Positions 49,945 through 59,691 of a stretch of 64,000 nt of DNA are shown piece by piece. A model generated the notes under the pieces. It saw nothing but the letters and a program-made list of their open reading frames with translations. It searched no databases and had not been told where the DNA came from. The translations under genes and the position numbers were made by a program. This DNA comes from Prochlorococcus sp. AG-409-J16 (GTDB lineage Bacteria > Cyanobacteriota > Cyanobacteriia > PCC-6307 > Cyanobiaceae), in NCBI GenBank assembly GCA_003215655.1, contig QCKB01000001.1:372001-436000 (forward strand), in the 5' to 3' direction. Within the stretch, counting starts at the first letter, position 1. Each line of letters opens with the position of its first letter.

Positions 49945-50319
49945 TTAATTTTGGATACATTCTGTTTTTGCTAAACCAGCGGAAACAAGCCCTTCAGTAA
50001 GGTCTTGTTTACTATCAAGAGTTATAACCCTGGCCAACAGGACTCCGTCTTGAGAACCTTCAGGCTTTAGATTAACACGGCTTCGCCTAGGCAATTCTTT
50101 CTTTATCCAAGCAATTGCAGCCTCCTCATCTTTAGGGCTTACTTCCAGACAAGAAAGTTGCACTGTATAAGTTCGATTATTATCACCAATCTGCAATAAA
50201 GATGAGCTCCTAACCTGAAGGACTTCAGCCGAAAAAGAGGGTAATGGAGTGATCAAGAAAAGAATGAGAAAAGTAAAAATGAATTCAATAAATCTTACCT
50301 TCAAAGAGATACTCCACAT
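49945..50319 (-). CDS. Exported SNase-like protein, catalytic residues not evident
   Basis: A 124-residue protein with a signal peptide (about residues 1-31, ending PSFSA). The mature part has the strand-helix pattern of staphylococcal-nuclease folds: [12 protein letters not shown] resembles the VRLxCIDxPE strand, and [14 protein letters not shown] resembles the LNxxLVxxGLAxxY helix. The usual Arg and Glu catalytic residues are not obvious, so it may be a degenerate or non-nuclease member. Its start lies 19 bp inside the ilvB 3' end. Confidence 0.65.
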   Translation of the reverse strand: MWSISLKVRFIEFIFTFLILFLITPLPSFSAEVLQVRSSSLLQIGDNNRTYTVQLSCLEVSPKDEEAAIAWIKKELPRRSRVNLKPEGSQDGVLLARVITLDSKQDLTEGLVSAGLAKTECIQN

Positions 50320-52154
50320 TCAGGACAAAAACGATGCTCATAGGCTGTATTTGCTCCACAAGAACTACATTTTCTTGTGACCCCCATTGCAAGCTCAGGA
50401 TGGCTAGGCAAGCCAACCATTTGTGCATTGCTTTTGCCAGGTGGAACCATTGGATAACAATTTTCCCCACGACGTACATGTACATCTATAAGCATTGGGT
50501 CTGGCGACTCAAGAGCCAGCTTTAATTGAGGAATAAGATCTTTTCTCTCATTAATTAATACTCCACCAATCCCAAAGGCCTTTGCTAGCTCAACAAAGTT
50601 AGGCATACCCGAACACATATCGGAAGCTGAGTACCTTTCTTCATAAAAACTTTCTTGCCATTGACGGACCATACCTTGCCATTGATTGTTCACTATTACG
50701 ACCTTCACTGGCAATTGATATTGCGCCATCGTTCCCAGCTCCTGAATATTCATAAGGATGCTTGCATCCCCAGCAATACAAACAACCTTCTCATCAGGGA
50801 AGGCAATCTGAACTCCTAATGCGGCTGGCATTCCATAACCCATAGTTCCAAGGCCAGCACTACTAATCCATTGACGGGGCCCATTCCTTAAATATTGGGC
50901 AGCCCACATTTGGTGCTGCCCAACATCAGTTGTTATATATGCCCTATTAGCTAAATCTTTCAATGATAAAAGCACCTCCTGAGGATATATCTCACCCTTT
51001 TCAGGAGGTGTCATAAGGGGGTAACGAGACTTCCATTCCTGAATACATGAAAGCCAAGCTGAGGTTTTTGGCTCAACCTTTCTTTTTTTACTTAGCTCAA
51101 GCAATTTTGTAAGACTTAGCCCAACATCTCCAAGCACTGCCACTTCTGCCTTCCTGTTCTTACAAACTTCTGCAGGATCAATCTCAAAGTGAACGACACG
51201 GGCACGAGGTGCAAATGTATCCAATTTCCCAGTTACCCTGTCATCAAAACGAGCACCAATAGCAATTAGCAAGTCGCATTCGGTAACGGCAAAGTTGGCA
51301 TACGCAGTGCCATGCATCCCTAGCATCCCTACTGAAAGAGTATGGTTCTCATCGAATGCACCCTTCCCCATCAAAGTTGTTGTTACTGGGATTTGATGAC
51401 GTTTAGCTAATTCAGAAAGAGTTTCATGAGCCCCTGCAGAGATAACTCCTCCTCCTACATACAGAAGAGGACGCTGAGCGTTCTCAATTAGATCTAAGGC
51501 TGAAGCAATAGAAGAAGTATCTGGTTTTAAGGGAAGTTTTAAACCAGGTGGAATAACACTTCCTGGCTCAAGAGGTACATAATCAAACTCTTGCTGGCCA
51601 ACATCTTTTGGGATATCGATAAGAACAGGTCCTGGGCGACCCGACGAAGCAATTAAAAAAGCCTGAGCAACAACAGATGCCAAGTCTCTCGGGTCACGTA
51701 CAACCCATGAATGCTTAACAATTGGGAGAGTAATTCCAAAAATATCTGTTTCTTGAAAGGCATCTGTTCCAATGGATGGTCTTGGAACCTGACCTGTAAT
51801 TACTACCAATGGTACTGAATCCATTTGAGCGGTAGCAATCCCTGTAACCAAGTTGGTCGCGCCTGGTCCTGAAGTCCCGAAACAAACACCGACCTTGCCC
51901 GTCGCTCTAGCAAAACCATCTGCAGCATGAGTTCCGCCTTGCTCATGGCGAACCAAAAAATGCTTTACCCAACCCTGAGCCTCTGCCTTATGGACCGCGT
52001 CATAAATCGGCAGTATTGCCCCACCTGGATAGCCAAAAATCGTATCTACCCCATGACGGCGCAAAGCATCCATAAGAGCATCTGCTCCAGTAACCCTGGA
52101 ATGCTCCTGATTTTTCGCATTATCTAAAGCCGTTGTTGAGGAAGTGATTGTCAC
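50301..52154 (-). CDS. ilvB: Acetolactate synthase large subunit with C-terminal zinc ribbon
   Basis: The catalytic subunit of the first common step of branched-chain amino-acid synthesis. It is a thiamine diphosphate enzyme with [42 protein letters not shown] and the TPP/Mg motif [12 protein letters not shown] ... NNQWQGM. FAD-site segments are also present. At 617 residues it is longer than the usual 570-590, because the end carries a CSSCG ... CPECG zinc-ribbon motif (two Cys pairs 10 residues apart). Its last 19 bp overlap the next gene. Confidence 0.96.
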   Translation of the reverse strand: MTITSSTTALDNAKNQEHSRVTGADALMDALRRHGVDTIFGYPGGAILPIYDAVHKAEAQGWVKHFLVRHEQGGTHAADGFARATGKVGVCFGTSGPGATNLVTGIATAQMDSVPLVVITGQVPRPSIGTDAFQETDIFGITLPIVKHSWVVRDPRDLASVVAQAFLIASSGRPGPVLIDIPKDVGQQEFDYVPLEPGSVIPPGLKLPLKPDTSSIASALDLIENAQRPLLYVGGGVISAGAHETLSELAKRHQIPVTTTLMGKGAFDENHTLSVGMLGMHGTAYANFAVTECDLLIAIGARFDDRVTGKLDTFAPRARVVHFEIDPAEVCKNRKAEVAVLGDVGLSLTKLLELSKKRKVEPKTSAWLSCIQEWKSRYPLMTPPEKGEIYPQEVLLSLKDLANRAYITTDVGQHQMWAAQYLRNGPRQWISSAGLGTMGYGMPAALGVQIAFPDEKVVCIAGDASILMNIQELGTMAQYQLPVKVVIVNNQWQGMVRQWQESFYEERYSASDMCSGMPNFVELAKAFGIGGVLINERKDLIPQLKLALESPDPMLIDVHVRRGENCYPMVPPGKSNAQMVGLPSHPELAMGVTRKCSSCGANTAYEHRFCPECGVSL

Positions 52155-52411
52155 GGCAAGGACAAAATAAATCGTGGATTAACCCTAAACATTAGAGGCC
52201 CAGAGCAATTATGCCCACTAATTCATAGACATTAAACAAACAGTCGGTCTTCAATCGAACGATCAAGCAAGAATAGCTGCCTCTAAAAAAAGAGGAATTA
52301 CTCCTAACTAATCAAAAAATCTTTAATTTACTTAGGGATCCTAGGAAATAACTAAGAGGATTCAACAAGAGCAGTTCCTATACCTATAAATCAAATAAGG
52401 CAAAGAAAATT

Positions 52412-53587
52412 CTATAACAATCCAATTGAATGCAAAGGACCTTTCCCAACAATTAATTCCAACAAAAAGCCTAGAAAACCAAACATTGCTATACGACCAT
52501 TCCATGCTTCAGCACTATTGTTCCAGCCCCATTGCCATTTTTCTTGTGGATAAAGCTTTAACTTTGCTGGTAATTTAGCCGCCTCGTCAAGATTAATTTC
52601 AGGTCCTTCTAAACTCGAAGCAACTAAATCTGCAAGCCCACTTATAAAAGTTGGATAAGTATCTAATGCACGAACTCTTCGAAAATTGACCACTCCTGAG
52701 GAAATCGCAAGTTCCCTGTATTCAATGTCCATTTCCTGAAGTGTTTCGATATGTTCACTCACAAAACTAATTGGAACAATGACCAAATCACGGGTTCCTG
52801 CACTACCAAGTTCTTGAAGGATTTCATCCGTATAGGGCTTCAGCCACTCCTCAGGCCCTACACGACTCTGATAAGCAAGTGTGAAGGGATTTTCATGGCC
52901 TATGAGATTCTTAAGCTCGGACATGATCAAATCAACCCCGCCTTCTATCTCCTTTTGATAAGGGTCTCCAGCCTCCTCGACATAACTTGTTGGGACACCA
53001 TGAGCACTAAAGAACACATGGGCATCACGAGGTAATTCACATAAACGAACCTGTTCAGCAATAAGCTCCGCCATCGCCCGAACATAACCAGGATGGTCAT
53101 ACCAACTACGAATACACCTAATAGGAAGCTTCAAAAAATCAGGATCAGCTTCTCTCAACCTCTTAAGTTCTCGAAAACTAGAGCCGCTCGTACTTAGAGA
53201 AAAGTGAGGATATAAGGGAAGGACTACAACCTGATTAACACCATCGGCCTTAAGGTCTGCAACTGCAGACTCTGTAAAAGGATGCCAATACCTCATTGCA
53301 ACATAACTAGTTGCATCAATACCTCTTTGCCTTAATTCACTCTGCAATTCCCTTGCTTGCTGCTCAGTAATACGACGTAAGGGTGATCCCCCTCCAATAG
53401 ACAAATAGGCCTGCTGAGACTTCCCACTTCGCAAAGTGCTAATAAACCAAGCCATTGGTTTTTGAAGGGCCGGGATCGGCAATCGGATAATTTCCGGATC
53501 TACAAAGAGGTTATACAGAAACGCTTTTACATCCTGAATTCGCTCAGGTCCTCCAAGATTCATTAAGAGGACACCGACCCTCGCCAT
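52412..53587 (-). CDS. hemH: Ferrochelatase with C-terminal CAB domain
   Basis: Inserts Fe2+ into protoporphyrin IX, at the branch between haem and chlorophyll. The catalytic region includes [28 protein letters not shown], the metal-binding His in [17 protein letters not shown], and [19 protein letters not shown]. The final 35 residues ([21 protein letters not shown]) are a single chlorophyll a/b-binding-type membrane helix, the cyanobacterial and plastid extension that tethers the enzyme to thylakoids. Length 391 is normal for that type. Confidence 0.97.
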   Translation of the reverse strand: MARVGVLLMNLGGPERIQDVKAFLYNLFVDPEIIRLPIPALQKPMAWFISTLRSGKSQQAYLSIGGGSPLRRITEQQARELQSELRQRGIDATSYVAMRYWHPFTESAVADLKADGVNQVVVLPLYPHFSLSTSGSSFRELKRLREADPDFLKLPIRCIRSWYDHPGYVRAMAELIAEQVRLCELPRDAHVFFSAHGVPTSYVEEAGDPYQKEIEGGVDLIMSELKNLIGHENPFTLAYQSRVGPEEWLKPYTDEILQELGSAGTRDLVIVPISFVSEHIETLQEMDIEYRELAISSGVVNFRRVRALDTYPTFISGLADLVASSLEGPEINLDEAAKLPAKLKLYPQEKWQWGWNNSAEAWNGRIAMFGFLGFLLELIVGKGPLHSIGLL

Positions 53588-53659
53588 ATAAAAAAAAGAT
53601 TATTTAGGGGTTGAGCGTAACCCCCATCAACGTCAAGGTGATTACATCTCTTCAATACC

Positions 53660-54820
53660 ATGGATATCAATAGCAAGCTAATACAAATAAATCAAGGCCT
53701 TCTTGAGAGAGGGGTATCACTTCGTATTGAGCAGAGAGGAGGGCGACTGAATCTCCGAGGTCCATTGCCCGACAAAGAAACTGGAGACTCAATGAAAGTC
53801 CAACGAATCAGCCTGCATCTCCCTGCAAATCAAAAAAGTATTGATGAATCAGAAAAAATCTTAGAGATGGTTCTCTTACAAATAAAACACAATCAATTTT
53901 CCTGGTCTCATTGGGGCGGGAAACAAAAAAGCAAAAAAGCAAAAGAACTTCCAGATGAATTAGATCACTCAATTCAAAGATTTAAAGAGGCTTTTTTCTT
54001 GGACCCTCATCGTCGTAAATCCATTTCAGGGATGAAAACTACATGGCATTCTGCTTACCTGCCATATATAAGGCGCCTCTCCGCATTGGCGAGAAGTCAA
54101 AAAAAATTTATAGATAGCCAGCTCCTTCTGGATGCCTTGAAAAGCTATGGGGAAAGCACCCGTAGTAGACAGCAATGTGCAACTGCCTTGGGCGCACTAG
54201 CCAAATACTTAGAAATACAACTACCTAATGACTGGAGAGCAGAAGCAAGCGGCTATGGGCTCCATCAGGCACATTTCCGTGAACTTCCTAATGACAAAAC
54301 CATCCTCGAAGGCTTCTTGAAGATCCCAAATCCCAGATGGAGGCTTGTTTATGGATTGATGGCAACCTATGGCCTTCGTAATCACGAGGTCTTCTTCTGT
54401 GACCTTTCGGCTCTTGGTATTAATGGGGACAAAGTCCTAAGAGTTCTCCCTACTACCAAAACAGGCGAACATCAGGTCTGGCCTTTCCACCCAGAATGGA
54501 TAGAAATCTTTGGTCTAGAGCAGCTAGGCAATAGCAAAGGACTACTACCGGCTGTAAAAACAAACCTAAGGGAAACTACCTTGCAACAAGTTGGAAGAAG
54601 AGTTTCTGAGCAATTCCGCCGCTATGAACTGCCAATCTCTCCCTACGACCTTCGTCATGCCTGGGCAGTACGCACAATACATATAGGACTTCCAGATACT
54701 GTTTCTGCTCGAATGATGGGTCATTCGGTCGCTATACACACTCGTACATATCATCACTGGATAACCCGCCGAGACCAGCAACAAGCCGTTGATACAGCTC
54801 TTTCTAGGAAAGCCAGTTAG
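53660..54820 (+). CDS. Tyrosine recombinase (phage-integrase family)
   Basis: The 386-residue protein has an N-terminal SAM-like core-binding domain (about residues 105-200) and a catalytic domain. The first Arg is in YGLRNHEVF, the Lys in LPTTKTGEHQVW, the Arg of HxxR in SPYDLRHAWAVR, the second His in RMMGHSVAIHT, and the nucleophile Tyr in TRTYHHWI. The first His of HxxR is Tyr. No attachment repeats, tRNA or phage genes flank it, so it seems a resident host gene rather than part of an active element. Divergent from hemH. Confidence 0.88.
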   Translation: MDINSKLIQINQGLLERGVSLRIEQRGGRLNLRGPLPDKETGDSMKVQRISLHLPANQKSIDESEKILEMVLLQIKHNQFSWSHWGGKQKSKKAKELPDELDHSIQRFKEAFFLDPHRRKSISGMKTTWHSAYLPYIRRLSALARSQKKFIDSQLLLDALKSYGESTRSRQQCATALGALAKYLEIQLPNDWRAEASGYGLHQAHFRELPNDKTILEGFLKIPNPRWRLVYGLMATYGLRNHEVFFCDLSALGINGDKVLRVLPTTKTGEHQVWPFHPEWIEIFGLEQLGNSKGLLPAVKTNLRETTLQQVGRRVSEQFRRYELPISPYDLRHAWAVRTIHIGLPDTVSARMMGHSVAIHTRTYHHWITRRDQQQAVDTALSRKAS

Positions 54821-54838
54821 TTTCTAACTTCAATCTGC

Positions 54839-55543
54839 TTGGCAAATTCACAATCAAATTCCATCATGAACAATGAAGTATCAGGGAAAGAACTCGACCA
54901 AGAAGCACAACGACTTGGGCAAGGAGGGGATTTTGCGCCAGAAAAAACTGAAGAAAGTTATAAAATTAGAATGAGCAGAAGAAAAGAAATTCAACAAAAG
55001 AGGGTAGCCGAAAGGAGCAAAGAAAAAGGTTTAATAATTGTCTTCACTGGGCAAGGAAAAGGAAAAACAACAGCAGCACTTGGGCTAGCTCTAAGGACAC
55101 TTGGTCATGGTGCAAATGTCGCAATTATTCAGTTCATAAAAGGTGGCTGGGAGCCAGGAGAAGCAAAGGCATTAAGATCCTTTGGCAAGGCATTGAGTTG
55201 GCATGCTCTAGGAGAAGGGTTTACTTGGGAAACTCAAGACAGAGTTAGGGACAAAGCCTTAGTAGAAAAAGCCTGGGACAAGTCATTAACTTATCTGAAA
55301 AGTAATCAAAACAAGTTAGTAATACTTGATGAAATAAATGTAGCAATAAAGCTTGGCTACCTATCAATTGACCAAGTTTTAAATGGACTTTTAATGCGAC
55401 CAGCTTTGACGCATGTTGTCTTAACAGGAAGAGGAGCCTCTAAAGAACTTATTGAACGTGCAGACCTAGTTACTGAAATGACCTTGATTCACCATCCATT
55501 CAAGGAACAAGGCGTCAAAGCTCAACCTGGAATAGAGTTCTGA
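54839..55543 (+). CDS. cobO: Cob(I)alamin adenosyltransferase
   Basis: Adenosylates corrinoids during B12 synthesis or salvage; Prochlorococcus makes pseudocobalamin. The P-loop is IVFTGQGKGKTTAALGLALR, followed by VAIIQFIKGGW, LVILDEINVAIKLGYL (Walker B) and HVVLTGRGASKELIERADLVTEM. The extension of about 60 residues before the P-loop is acidic and basic by turns. The start could be the TTG at 54839 or the ATG at 54866. It follows the recombinase by 18 bp, so the two may be cotranscribed. Confidence 0.94.
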   Translation: MANSQSNSIMNNEVSGKELDQEAQRLGQGGDFAPEKTEESYKIRMSRRKEIQQKRVAERSKEKGLIIVFTGQGKGKTTAALGLALRTLGHGANVAIIQFIKGGWEPGEAKALRSFGKALSWHALGEGFTWETQDRVRDKALVEKAWDKSLTYLKSNQNKLVILDEINVAIKLGYLSIDQVLNGLLMRPALTHVVLTGRGASKELIERADLVTEMTLIHHPFKEQGVKAQPGIEF

Positions 55544-55626
55544 TTAAGTCTAAAACTGGCTAAGCCAATACAATTGCAAATCTGTTTTAGGAAAGCTTGC
55601 TACTCTCATCAAGATCTGGATTGTGA

Positions 55627-56346
55627 ATGGCCTACGAGAGAGCCTTGTTAAAACTGAGCGGTGAGGCGCTTATGGGAGATAAGCCTTACGGCATAGATCC
55701 CGCAATAGTTCAATCAATCTCTGAAGATGTTGCCAGAGTGGTCTCAAACGGGACACAACTGGCAATAGTGGTTGGTGGAGGCAACATTTTTCGAGGGCTC
55801 AAAGGCTCTGCTGCAGGCATGGACCGAGCAACCGCAGATTATGTAGGGATGCTAGCCACAGTAATGAACGCTATTAGTCTGCAAGATGGCTTAGAGCGTG
55901 CTGGAGTGCCCACTAGAGTTCAAACAGCGATAGAAATGAAAGAAGTTGCAGAACCATATATTCGTCGCAAAGCAATTCGCCATTTGGAGAAAGGGAGGGT
56001 CGTAGTTTTTGGTGGTGGATGTGGCAATCCTTTCTTTACTACTGATACCACTGCTGCCCTAAGAGCAGCTGAAATAAATGCCAATGTAGTTTTTAAAGCC
56101 ACAAAAGTAGATGGGGTCTATGACCAAGACCCTAAGGAATTCCCTAATGCCATTCGCTATGAGGACCTAACCTTTCAAGAGGTACTCAGCAGCGAATTAG
56201 GCGTAATGGACAGCACTTCCATTGCTCTTTGCAAAGATAACAACATCCCAATCGTGGTATTTAACCTTTTCGAACCAGGCAATATTGCAAAAGCTATTGC
56301 AGGGGAAAAGGTTGGTACCCGCATAGGAAATGCCAATTGCAAATAA
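55627..56346 (+). CDS. pyrH: UMP kinase
   Basis: Phosphorylates UMP to UDP; an amino-acid-kinase-fold hexamer regulated by GTP and UTP. Landmarks are [64 protein letters not shown] and [12 protein letters not shown]. The 239-residue length is normal. It lies 46 bp upstream of frr, the usual bacterial order. Confidence 0.98.
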   Translation: MAYERALLKLSGEALMGDKPYGIDPAIVQSISEDVARVVSNGTQLAIVVGGGNIFRGLKGSAAGMDRATADYVGMLATVMNAISLQDGLERAGVPTRVQTAIEMKEVAEPYIRRKAIRHLEKGRVVVFGGGCGNPFFTTDTTAALRAAEINANVVFKATKVDGVYDQDPKEFPNAIRYEDLTFQEVLSSELGVMDSTSIALCKDNNIPIVVFNLFEPGNIAKAIAGEKVGTRIGNANCK

Positions 56347-56392
56347 AATTCACCAAGTCTCCCCATCCAAACTCTTTTTGATCTTCTGAGAC

Positions 56393-56941
56393 ATGTCGAA
56401 CCAAGAACTTGAAGCAAACATGCGCAAATCGATTGAAGCAGCGCAACGCACCTTTAATACCATTCGAACAGGCCGTGCGAACCCATCCCTTTTAGACCGT
56501 CTTAGCATCGAATATTACGGTGCGGAAACTCCTTTAAAGTCTCTCGCAACAATTTCCACACCAGACTCACAAACGATCTCTATTCAACCATTTGATATTG
56601 GATCGCTAAGCCTTATAGAGAAGGCAATTGCAACAAGCGATTTAGGATTCACTCCAAATAATGATGGCAAAGTGATAAGAATCAATGTCCCTCCATTAAC
56701 CGAAGAACGTCGCAAGGAGTTCTGTAAATTGGCATCTAAATATTCAGAAGAGGGGAAAATAGCACTACGAAATCTTCGTCGTGATGCAATCGAAAAAGTA
56801 AAAAAACAGGAAAAAGATGGAGATCTTTCAGAAGATCAAAGTCGCGACCAGCAAGAAGTAGTTCAAAAACTCACTGACAAGTTCATCGCTGAACTTGAAA
56901 AACATTTAGCAGAAAAAGAAGCCGATATTCTTAAAGTTTGA
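56393..56941 (+). CDS. frr: Ribosome recycling factor
   Basis: Splits post-termination ribosomes with EF-G. The 182-residue three-helix bundle carries [53 protein letters not shown] and [27 protein letters not shown]. Directly downstream of pyrH; its stop overlaps the TTG start of the next gene by 4 bp. Confidence 0.98.
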   Translation: MSNQELEANMRKSIEAAQRTFNTIRTGRANPSLLDRLSIEYYGAETPLKSLATISTPDSQTISIQPFDIGSLSLIEKAIATSDLGFTPNNDGKVIRINVPPLTEERRKEFCKLASKYSEEGKIALRNLRRDAIEKVKKQEKDGDLSEDQSRDQQEVVQKLTDKFIAELEKHLAEKEADILKV

Positions 56942-58065
56942 GTATTAAGGATGTGCTGGTTATAGGAGGAGGCGCTTCAGGTTCTGCAGCAGCTTTCCAC
57001 CTTGCCCAAGCTGGTCACCAAGTAACACTTTTAGAGAAAGAAGCAAAAGGCACGATTAAGCCTTGTGGGGGTGGGATGTCAGCAGCCGTACAAGAATGGT
57101 TTCCATTTGATCTCCAACCTGTAGTTGATGAAGTAATCAAAAAAGTTGAATTCACATGGTGTCTTCAAGATCAAGTAGTAGCGGAATTACCAGGATCAGC
57201 TCCTTTCTGGATAGTTCGTCGAGAAAAGTTGGATGCTTACCTTGCTAACCACGCTGTAAATGCTGGAGCAGAAATACTCAGCCCATTTACTGTCGTCAAA
57301 GTAAAAAAACAAAAGTCATGTTGGCAGGTCACTTCCCAAGAAGGGGAGGAATTAGAAGGAAGAGCCATTGTTGTAGCAGATGGCTCTTCATCACCGTGGG
57401 CTCAAGCATTTGACTTAGGTCCAAAGAACCTGCATAAAGCATCCACCACATCAGTTCGAATTAAAGGAGAAGGTCTCCTAACAAAAAATACGGCTAGATT
57501 TGAATTTGGACTCGTTCATCATGGCTTTGCATGGGCCTTCCCTATCGCAGGAGGAGTCAATGTAGGAGTTGGTACTTTCATAGGTAAGAATTCTGCTGAT
57601 ACACATGACATTCTGAAAAAGCTATTACCAAACCTTGGCTTTGATTCATCCGCTGGCAAACGACAACATGCATCATTAAATGTATGGAATGGGCATTATC
57701 CACTTCACGGAGAAGGAATAGTTGCAGTAGGTGACGCCGCTTCCCTATGTGATCCATTCCTTGCAGAGGGACTACGGCCAGCTCTGTTGAGCGGATGTGA
57801 AGCAGCCACAAACCTCGACAGATGGCTTCGGAGGGAAACCAGTGATCTTCAAGGTTACAGTCAAGCAATTAGAGCTCGATGGGGTAATTCAATGTCTTGG
57901 GGGAGAAGAATCGCTCAAGTTTTCTATAGGTTCCCAAAGGTGGGATATCAGCTTGGGATAAAAAGGCCAACGGCTCCACAAAGAATTGCGGAAATCCTGT
58001 CAGGTCGAATGGGCTATGGAGATATAGCCAATAGAGTTATTAAACGACTACTTTTTAATCGTTGA
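56938..58065 (+). CDS. Geranylgeranyl reductase family FAD-dependent oxidoreductase
   Basis: This 375-residue flavoprotein belongs to the geranylgeranyl-reductase/ChlP-like group. The FAD motif is [19 protein letters not shown] at residues 8-26, then [18 protein letters not shown], with [23 protein letters not shown] near residue 270. True ChlP reduces geranylgeranyl side chains in chlorophyll and tocopherol synthesis; this paralogue's substrate is unknown. The proposed start is a TTG overlapping the frr stop (TTGA); a GTG at 56953 is the alternative. Confidence 0.87.
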   Translation: MSIKDVLVIGGGASGSAAAFHLAQAGHQVTLLEKEAKGTIKPCGGGMSAAVQEWFPFDLQPVVDEVIKKVEFTWCLQDQVVAELPGSAPFWIVRREKLDAYLANHAVNAGAEILSPFTVVKVKKQKSCWQVTSQEGEELEGRAIVVADGSSSPWAQAFDLGPKNLHKASTTSVRIKGEGLLTKNTARFEFGLVHHGFAWAFPIAGGVNVGVGTFIGKNSADTHDILKKLLPNLGFDSSAGKRQHASLNVWNGHYPLHGEGIVAVGDAASLCDPFLAEGLRPALLSGCEAATNLDRWLRRETSDLQGYSQAIRARWGNSMSWGRRIAQVFYRFPKVGYQLGIKRPTAPQRIAEILSGRMGYGDIANRVIKRLLFNR

Positions 58066-58126
58066 TAGGGCCATGAGATAGTAAGAACAAATCCAAATCA
58101 ATTAATCTCACACTCCTACTCAATTA

Positions 58127-58354
58127 ATGGTAATGAATAAAGAAAAAGCTTGGGTTTGGTTCAAAGGGAATCTTGGAGATGGATATTGGATGGGTGGATT
58201 TATTGCTACATCATCTCCAGAAGGAGGAATATTTATAGAAAAACAAGACTTTGTAAATTGTAGAGTCCCTGAATGGAGAGTTAGCCTTTCAGAACCAATC
58301 GACAAAAAAGCTGGTCCTGAAATACCTGAAGGAGCTATTTGGAAGCATACATAG
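58127..58354 (+). CDS. Small hypothetical protein
   Basis: I do not recognise the family. The 75-residue product is rich in Trp, Gly and charged residues (AWVWFKGNLGDGYWMGGF, then FVNCRVPEWRVSLSEP), with an amino-acid make-up that looks coding and a balanced, soluble character. An overlapping reading frame on the opposite strand has less protein-like composition, so I take the plus-strand version as real. The second in-frame ATG at 58133 could be the start. Confidence 0.6.
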   Translation: MVMNKEKAWVWFKGNLGDGYWMGGFIATSSPEGGIFIEKQDFVNCRVPEWRVSLSEPIDKKAGPEIPEGAIWKHT

Positions 58355-58429
58355 AAATTGTTCTTGAGTAGATTAGATCATCTAATTAACAACTAAAGGG
58401 GTTTGACTGATATATAAAACAAATGACGA

Positions 58430-59602
58430 TTAAACTGTACTTAAAGATAAAGCCGCACCCAGCCCACTACATACGTCATCTTGAAGAAGTCGGCCATCAT
58501 GATCATGATCTAACGCGTCAAAAACAGCATCACTGCCTAACCATTCCTCACGAGTGATACATCCATCACCATCAAGATCGTTTAACAGAAAGATTTCTTG
58601 TACGGCATGACTAAATGCTGCTCCACCTTCTAGTACTGCAAGCCGATGAGCCAATTGCAATTCAAGAGTTTCTATAGCCTTACTAAATCCTCTTATCCCT
58701 TCATCCAACTTCTCACTAGCCATCCGGTCCAAAGCCATCATCGAGTCAAACTTATTTTTATCAACATGAATTTCCTCCTCTGCTAAAGAAGGGTTCTCTT
58801 TATTCAACTTACGCAAAAGAGGTTCTTTTGTATTGCGAAGTTGTTCTAATAATTTTGGAGAAATAGTTAAGAGATCACATCCTGCAAGCTCAATGATCTC
58901 TTCAATATTGCGAAAACTTGCTCCCATGACTTCTGTTTTATATCCAAATTTCTTAAAGTAATTAAAAATCTTAGTAACAGAAATAACGCCAGGATCCTCT
59001 GGCCCAGGATAAGAATCACGACCAGTCTCTGCTTTAAACCAATCAAGTATTCGGCCGACAAATGGAGAGATCAAGGTGACCCCAGCTTCTGCACAGGCAA
59101 CTGCCTGACAAAAACCAAATAAAAGTGTCAGATTGCAATTTATACCTTCTTTTTCAAGAGTTTCTGCGGCCTTGATGCCTTCCCATGTAGACGCAATCTT
59201 TATCAAAACACGATCTTTTGTTACCCCAAGCTCTTCATAAAGACGAATTAACTTCCTCGCCTTTTCAATCGTGGCCTCAGTGTCAAAACTCAACCTTGCA
59301 TCAACTTCAGTAGAGACGCGACCTGGAACTATCCTCAGAATCTCCTTACCAAAAATCACACAAATCTCATCAAGCGCCTCATTCACGACATCTTCCACTG
59401 GAGCACCACTCCCAATATGCTCTCTTGAAGACTTAAGCGCCTCATCAATTAATGCTTGATAAGCAGGTTTTTGAGCAGCCGCCAGAATCAAAGAAGGATT
59501 AGTAGTTGCATCCCTGGGTTCAAAAGTCCGAATTGCATCTAGTTCACCTGTATCCGCGACCACAACAGTCATGGCAGATAGCTGATCAAGGAGTGAGGCC
59601 AT
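58430..59602 (-). CDS. tal: Transaldolase with C-terminal EF-hand pair
   Basis: Transfers dihydroxyacetone units in the pentose phosphate pathway, also used in carbon fixation and in dark metabolism. The TalB-type barrel has the opening [31 protein letters not shown], the Schiff-base Lys in [18 protein letters not shown] and [15 protein letters not shown]. After about residue 330 the protein continues with two EF-hand loops: [12 protein letters not shown] and [12 protein letters not shown]. The first is canonical; the second ends in Asp rather than Glu. At 390 residues it exceeds the usual 316 because of this tail. Confidence 0.96.
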   Translation of the reverse strand: MASLLDQLSAMTVVVADTGELDAIRTFEPRDATTNPSLILAAAQKPAYQALIDEALKSSREHIGSGAPVEDVVNEALDEICVIFGKEILRIVPGRVSTEVDARLSFDTEATIEKARKLIRLYEELGVTKDRVLIKIASTWEGIKAAETLEKEGINCNLTLLFGFCQAVACAEAGVTLISPFVGRILDWFKAETGRDSYPGPEDPGVISVTKIFNYFKKFGYKTEVMGASFRNIEEIIELAGCDLLTISPKLLEQLRNTKEPLLRKLNKENPSLAEEEIHVDKNKFDSMMALDRMASEKLDEGIRGFSKAIETLELQLAHRLAVLEGGAAFSHAVQEIFLLNDLDGDGCITREEWLGSDAVFDALDHDHDGRLLQDDVCSGLGAALSLSTV

Positions 59603-59691
59603 GAAGGTTTAGAGCTCGCATGAGTCGTAAGGTAGCGATGTTTTTCTATTAACACCCATTTTTAAAAATTAAATATGTGACTTCCCTGCTA

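Noticed and set aside
53660-54820. Active integrated element (phage or tycheposon) at the recombinase gene
   Set aside because: Flanks are housekeeping genes, no tRNA or att repeats are adjacent, and base composition does not change.
58120-58305. Minus-strand frame opposite the small hypothetical protein at 58127
   Set aside because: Less protein-like and without a ribosome site; only one strand can be favoured and the plus strand is better.
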